Below are positions 23,894-25,282 of a stretch of DNA of 25,282 nucleotides, piece after piece. This DNA is from JBBRHF01 sp038223055 (GTDB lineage: Bacteria > Actinomycetota > Actinomycetes > JACCUZ01), in contig JBBRHF010000041.1 of assembly GCA_038223055.1 (NCBI GenBank), positions 1 through 25,282 on the forward strand, given 5' to 3'. The notes below the pieces were generated by a model. The model made no database searches, had not been told where the DNA came from, and saw only the letters and a list, made by a program, of their open reading frames with translations. The position numbers were made by a program, and so were the translations under genes. How positions within the stretch are numbered: the first letter of the stretch is position 1; every line of letters begins with the position of its first letter.

Positions 23894-25282
23894 TCAGAAA
23901 CCGATGCTTGGATCCGACCTTGACGGAGGTCGCGACGGGTCGGGTTCCGGGGTGTGCCAGGGCTCGAACTGTCGGCGCTGATCATCCTTGCGCCGCCGCT
24001 TGACCTGCTCCTTGGCACGGGCTCGGGCGGGCGCAGCTGGGCCGTAGCGGTCGATGTCGTCGATCGCCTGGAGGCGGGCGTGGGCGACGCCGAGGTCGGC
24101 CCGGTCCCGGCTGAACGCCTGCTCCCAGATCACCCGGGCCTGCTCGGGAATTTCGGCCACGAGATGCGCGACGTTGTCGTGTCGGCCGCGGGTCATACCG
24201 ACATACGCCGACGCAGCCGAGGTGCCCTCGCCCATGACCAGGTTTCCTACGGCTGTGGTCTCGCCCTGGGCGCCGTAGACGGTCGTGGCGTAAGCGGACT
24301 CGACCCAGCCATGCGCGTACCAGGTTGGGACCTCGCGGGTCAGCCCGTGATTGTTGCGCAGGGTCAGCGTCTCGTCTGCGAGCGCGCTGATGGTCCAGCA
24401 CTGCCGGTTGGCAACTCCGAGCTGCCAGTCGTTGCGGCGGGTGGCCACCCGATCGCCGACGCCGAGTCGTTCGCCAGACTCATTCACCACCACTCTGCGG
24501 TCGTCGACCAGCCCGGCTGTGACGAGACGGTCTCGGATGGCGCCGTTGAGGGCGGCGACTTGTTCGCGACTGTCGGCCATGAGTGCTCGGTTGGTGTGTC
24601 CGGCGAGGATCGCGTCGGCAGCCTCGGTGGCGAGAGCCTGGGTGCGTTCGGCCTCGCTGGCGTGGAGGCGGATCTGGCCTCGATCCCACAGCACGTCGAA
24701 GACAGGTTCACCACGTCGCATCGCCACACTCAGCTCGGCGTACTCGGGGTCGGCGAACCGGTGCACGACGTCCAGGGACACGGTCGCGTCGGGTCCGGCG
24801 TGCTGGGCGGCGAGGTCGAGTACACCACCACGGCCGACAGCCGGGAGTTGGTGTCGGTCACCCATGAACGCCACCCGTGCCTGACACGCCTGCGCGATCT
24901 CCAACAGGGCGCGGGCGGTGTCTTGGTCGAGCATGCCGGCCTCGTCGATCACGAGCAGGTCGCCTCGGCCGAGCATCGCCGTAGGATCGGTAGGCAGGTC
25001 ACCTGTGCAGGTCCAGTGGCCGTCGTCGTCCCAGCGCCACCCCCACTGGTGGGCGAGCCAGGACGCCGAGAACGCCGGCGCGGCGATCTCTCCGGACGCG
25101 ACCTCGGCCGCCTTCAGCGTCGGCGTCACGACCATCATCCGACGACCCTGCGCCGCAAGTGCTGCCTTCGTGCCAGCCAGCGTGGTGGTCTTACCGGCGC
25201 CGGCCGCGCCCTCGGTCACCAGTAAATGCTGCGTCCCGGCCAGAGCGGAGATTGCCGTCTGCTGGGCAGGGTCAAGACCAAC
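23894..25282 (-). CDS. TrwC/TraA (MobF) relaxase, C-terminal RecD-like helicase part; 5' end outside window
   Basis: The last 462 residues are visible; the frame is open to the window edge, reading VGLDPAQQTAISAL just before Walker A. SF1B helicase motifs are GAAGAGKTTT (Walker A), LLVIDEAGML (motif II), GDRHQLPAVGRGG (motif III) and AYVGMTRGR (motif VI), with TVYGAQGET (motif V) before it. In MobF proteins this half follows a TrwC relaxase domain that nicks oriT; that part would lie beyond 25282. The basic tail (AKEQVKRRRKDDQRR) is usual. Without the N-terminus, a stand-alone helicase cannot be excluded, but the integrase context favours a transfer protein. Confidence 0.88.
   Translation of the reverse strand, partial: VGLDPAQQTAISALAGTQHLLVTEGAAGAGKTTTLAGTKAALAAQGRRMMVVTPTLKAAEVASGEIAAPAFSASWLAHQWGWRWDDDGHWTCTGDLPTDPTAMLGRGDLLVIDEAGMLDQDTARALLEIAQACQARVAFMGDRHQLPAVGRGGVLDLAAQHAGPDATVSLDVVHRFADPEYAELSVAMRRGEPVFDVLWDRGQIRLHASEAERTQALATEAADAILAGHTNRALMADSREQVAALNGAIRDRLVTAGLVDDRRVVVNESGERLGVGDRVATRRNDWQLGVANRQCWTISALADETLTLRNNHGLTREVPTWYAHGWVESAYATTVYGAQGETTAVGNLVMGEGTSAASAYVGMTRGRHDNVAHLVAEIPEQARVIWEQAFSRDRADLGVAHARLQAIDDIDRYGPAAPARARAKEQVKRRRKDDQRRQFEPWHTPEPDPSRPPSRSDPSIGF

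Larger units (their letters stand above)
22202..25282 (-). mobile_element. Integrative mobilisable or conjugative element, core module (partial)
   Basis: Integrase, excisionase-like protein and a MobF relaxase/helicase lie in one direction, as in actinobacterial integrative elements. The genes at 15297-22116 are probably cargo because they sit between the integrase and the chromosomal ychF gene, are packed unlike the surrounding core genes, and carry an XRE-ImmA switch. The right end is outside the window, and no direct-repeat att core was found. Confidence 0.7.

Overview
The window is high-GC DNA with many GTG starts, short Shine-Dalgarno spacers and several candidate leaderless genes. The chromosomal gene set (isoprenyl transferase, PIN-PhoH, GlpX/FumC, DUF4245, XseA/XseB, IspH, a DUF6542-type membrane protein, RmuC, YchF) points to an actinobacterium. 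I cannot name the genus from sequence alone.

Region 1 (about 1-15015) is ordinary chromosome. In order it holds a DUF255/YyaL-type thioredoxin-fold protein with a GNAT remnant, an unknown actinobacterial protein, a TrhA/hemolysin III membrane protein (minus), isoprenyl transferase and PIN-PhoH (plus), glpX-fumC (minus operon), a DUF4245 protein (plus), xseA-xseB (minus, GTGA overlap), ispH (plus), a DUF6542-type membrane protein and rmuC (minus), and ychF (plus). Several gene edges carry short tandem duplications. A palindromic intergenic repeat (arms up to 13 bp, loop ACAA) occurs three times.

Region 2 (15297-21115) is a tight eight-gene plus-strand array that looks like mobile-element cargo: (1) a small protein whose second half resembles an acyl carrier protein, (2) a divergent thymidylate-synthase-fold protein, (3) an AcpS-type phosphopantetheinyl transferase, (4) an XRE regulator, (5) an ImmA/IrrE metallopeptidase fused to what looks like a split chagasin (I42) cysteine-protease-inhibitor domain, (6) a papain-like C1 cysteine peptidase, (7) a two-domain MazG-type nucleotide pyrophosphohydrolase and (8) a thymidylate-kinase-like P-loop kinase. 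A ninth gene on the minus strand (21112-22116) carries the helical domain associated with phage 5-hydroxymethyl-dU DNA kinases. It meets the kinase gene tail to tail, with the two stop codons sharing TTAA. The set pairs thymidine-nucleotide chemistry (TS-like, MazG, dNMP-kinase-like, HMUDK helical domain) with a carrier-protein/PPTase pair and a protease/inhibitor/regulator module. This is the best candidate for an undescribed system. A nucleotide- or DNA-base-directed conflict or modification system is my inference, not something the sequence proves.

Region 3 (22202-25282) is mobile-element machinery on the minus strand: a tyrosine integrase, a MerR-type small excisionase-like protein, an intergenic stretch with a large nested hairpin, and the C-terminal RecD-like helicase half of a TrwC/TraA (MobF) relaxase that runs off the window. 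I found no tRNA, rRNA or CRISPR array. Neither att site could be identified. The left element boundary is most likely in 15016-15296, between ychF and the cargo.
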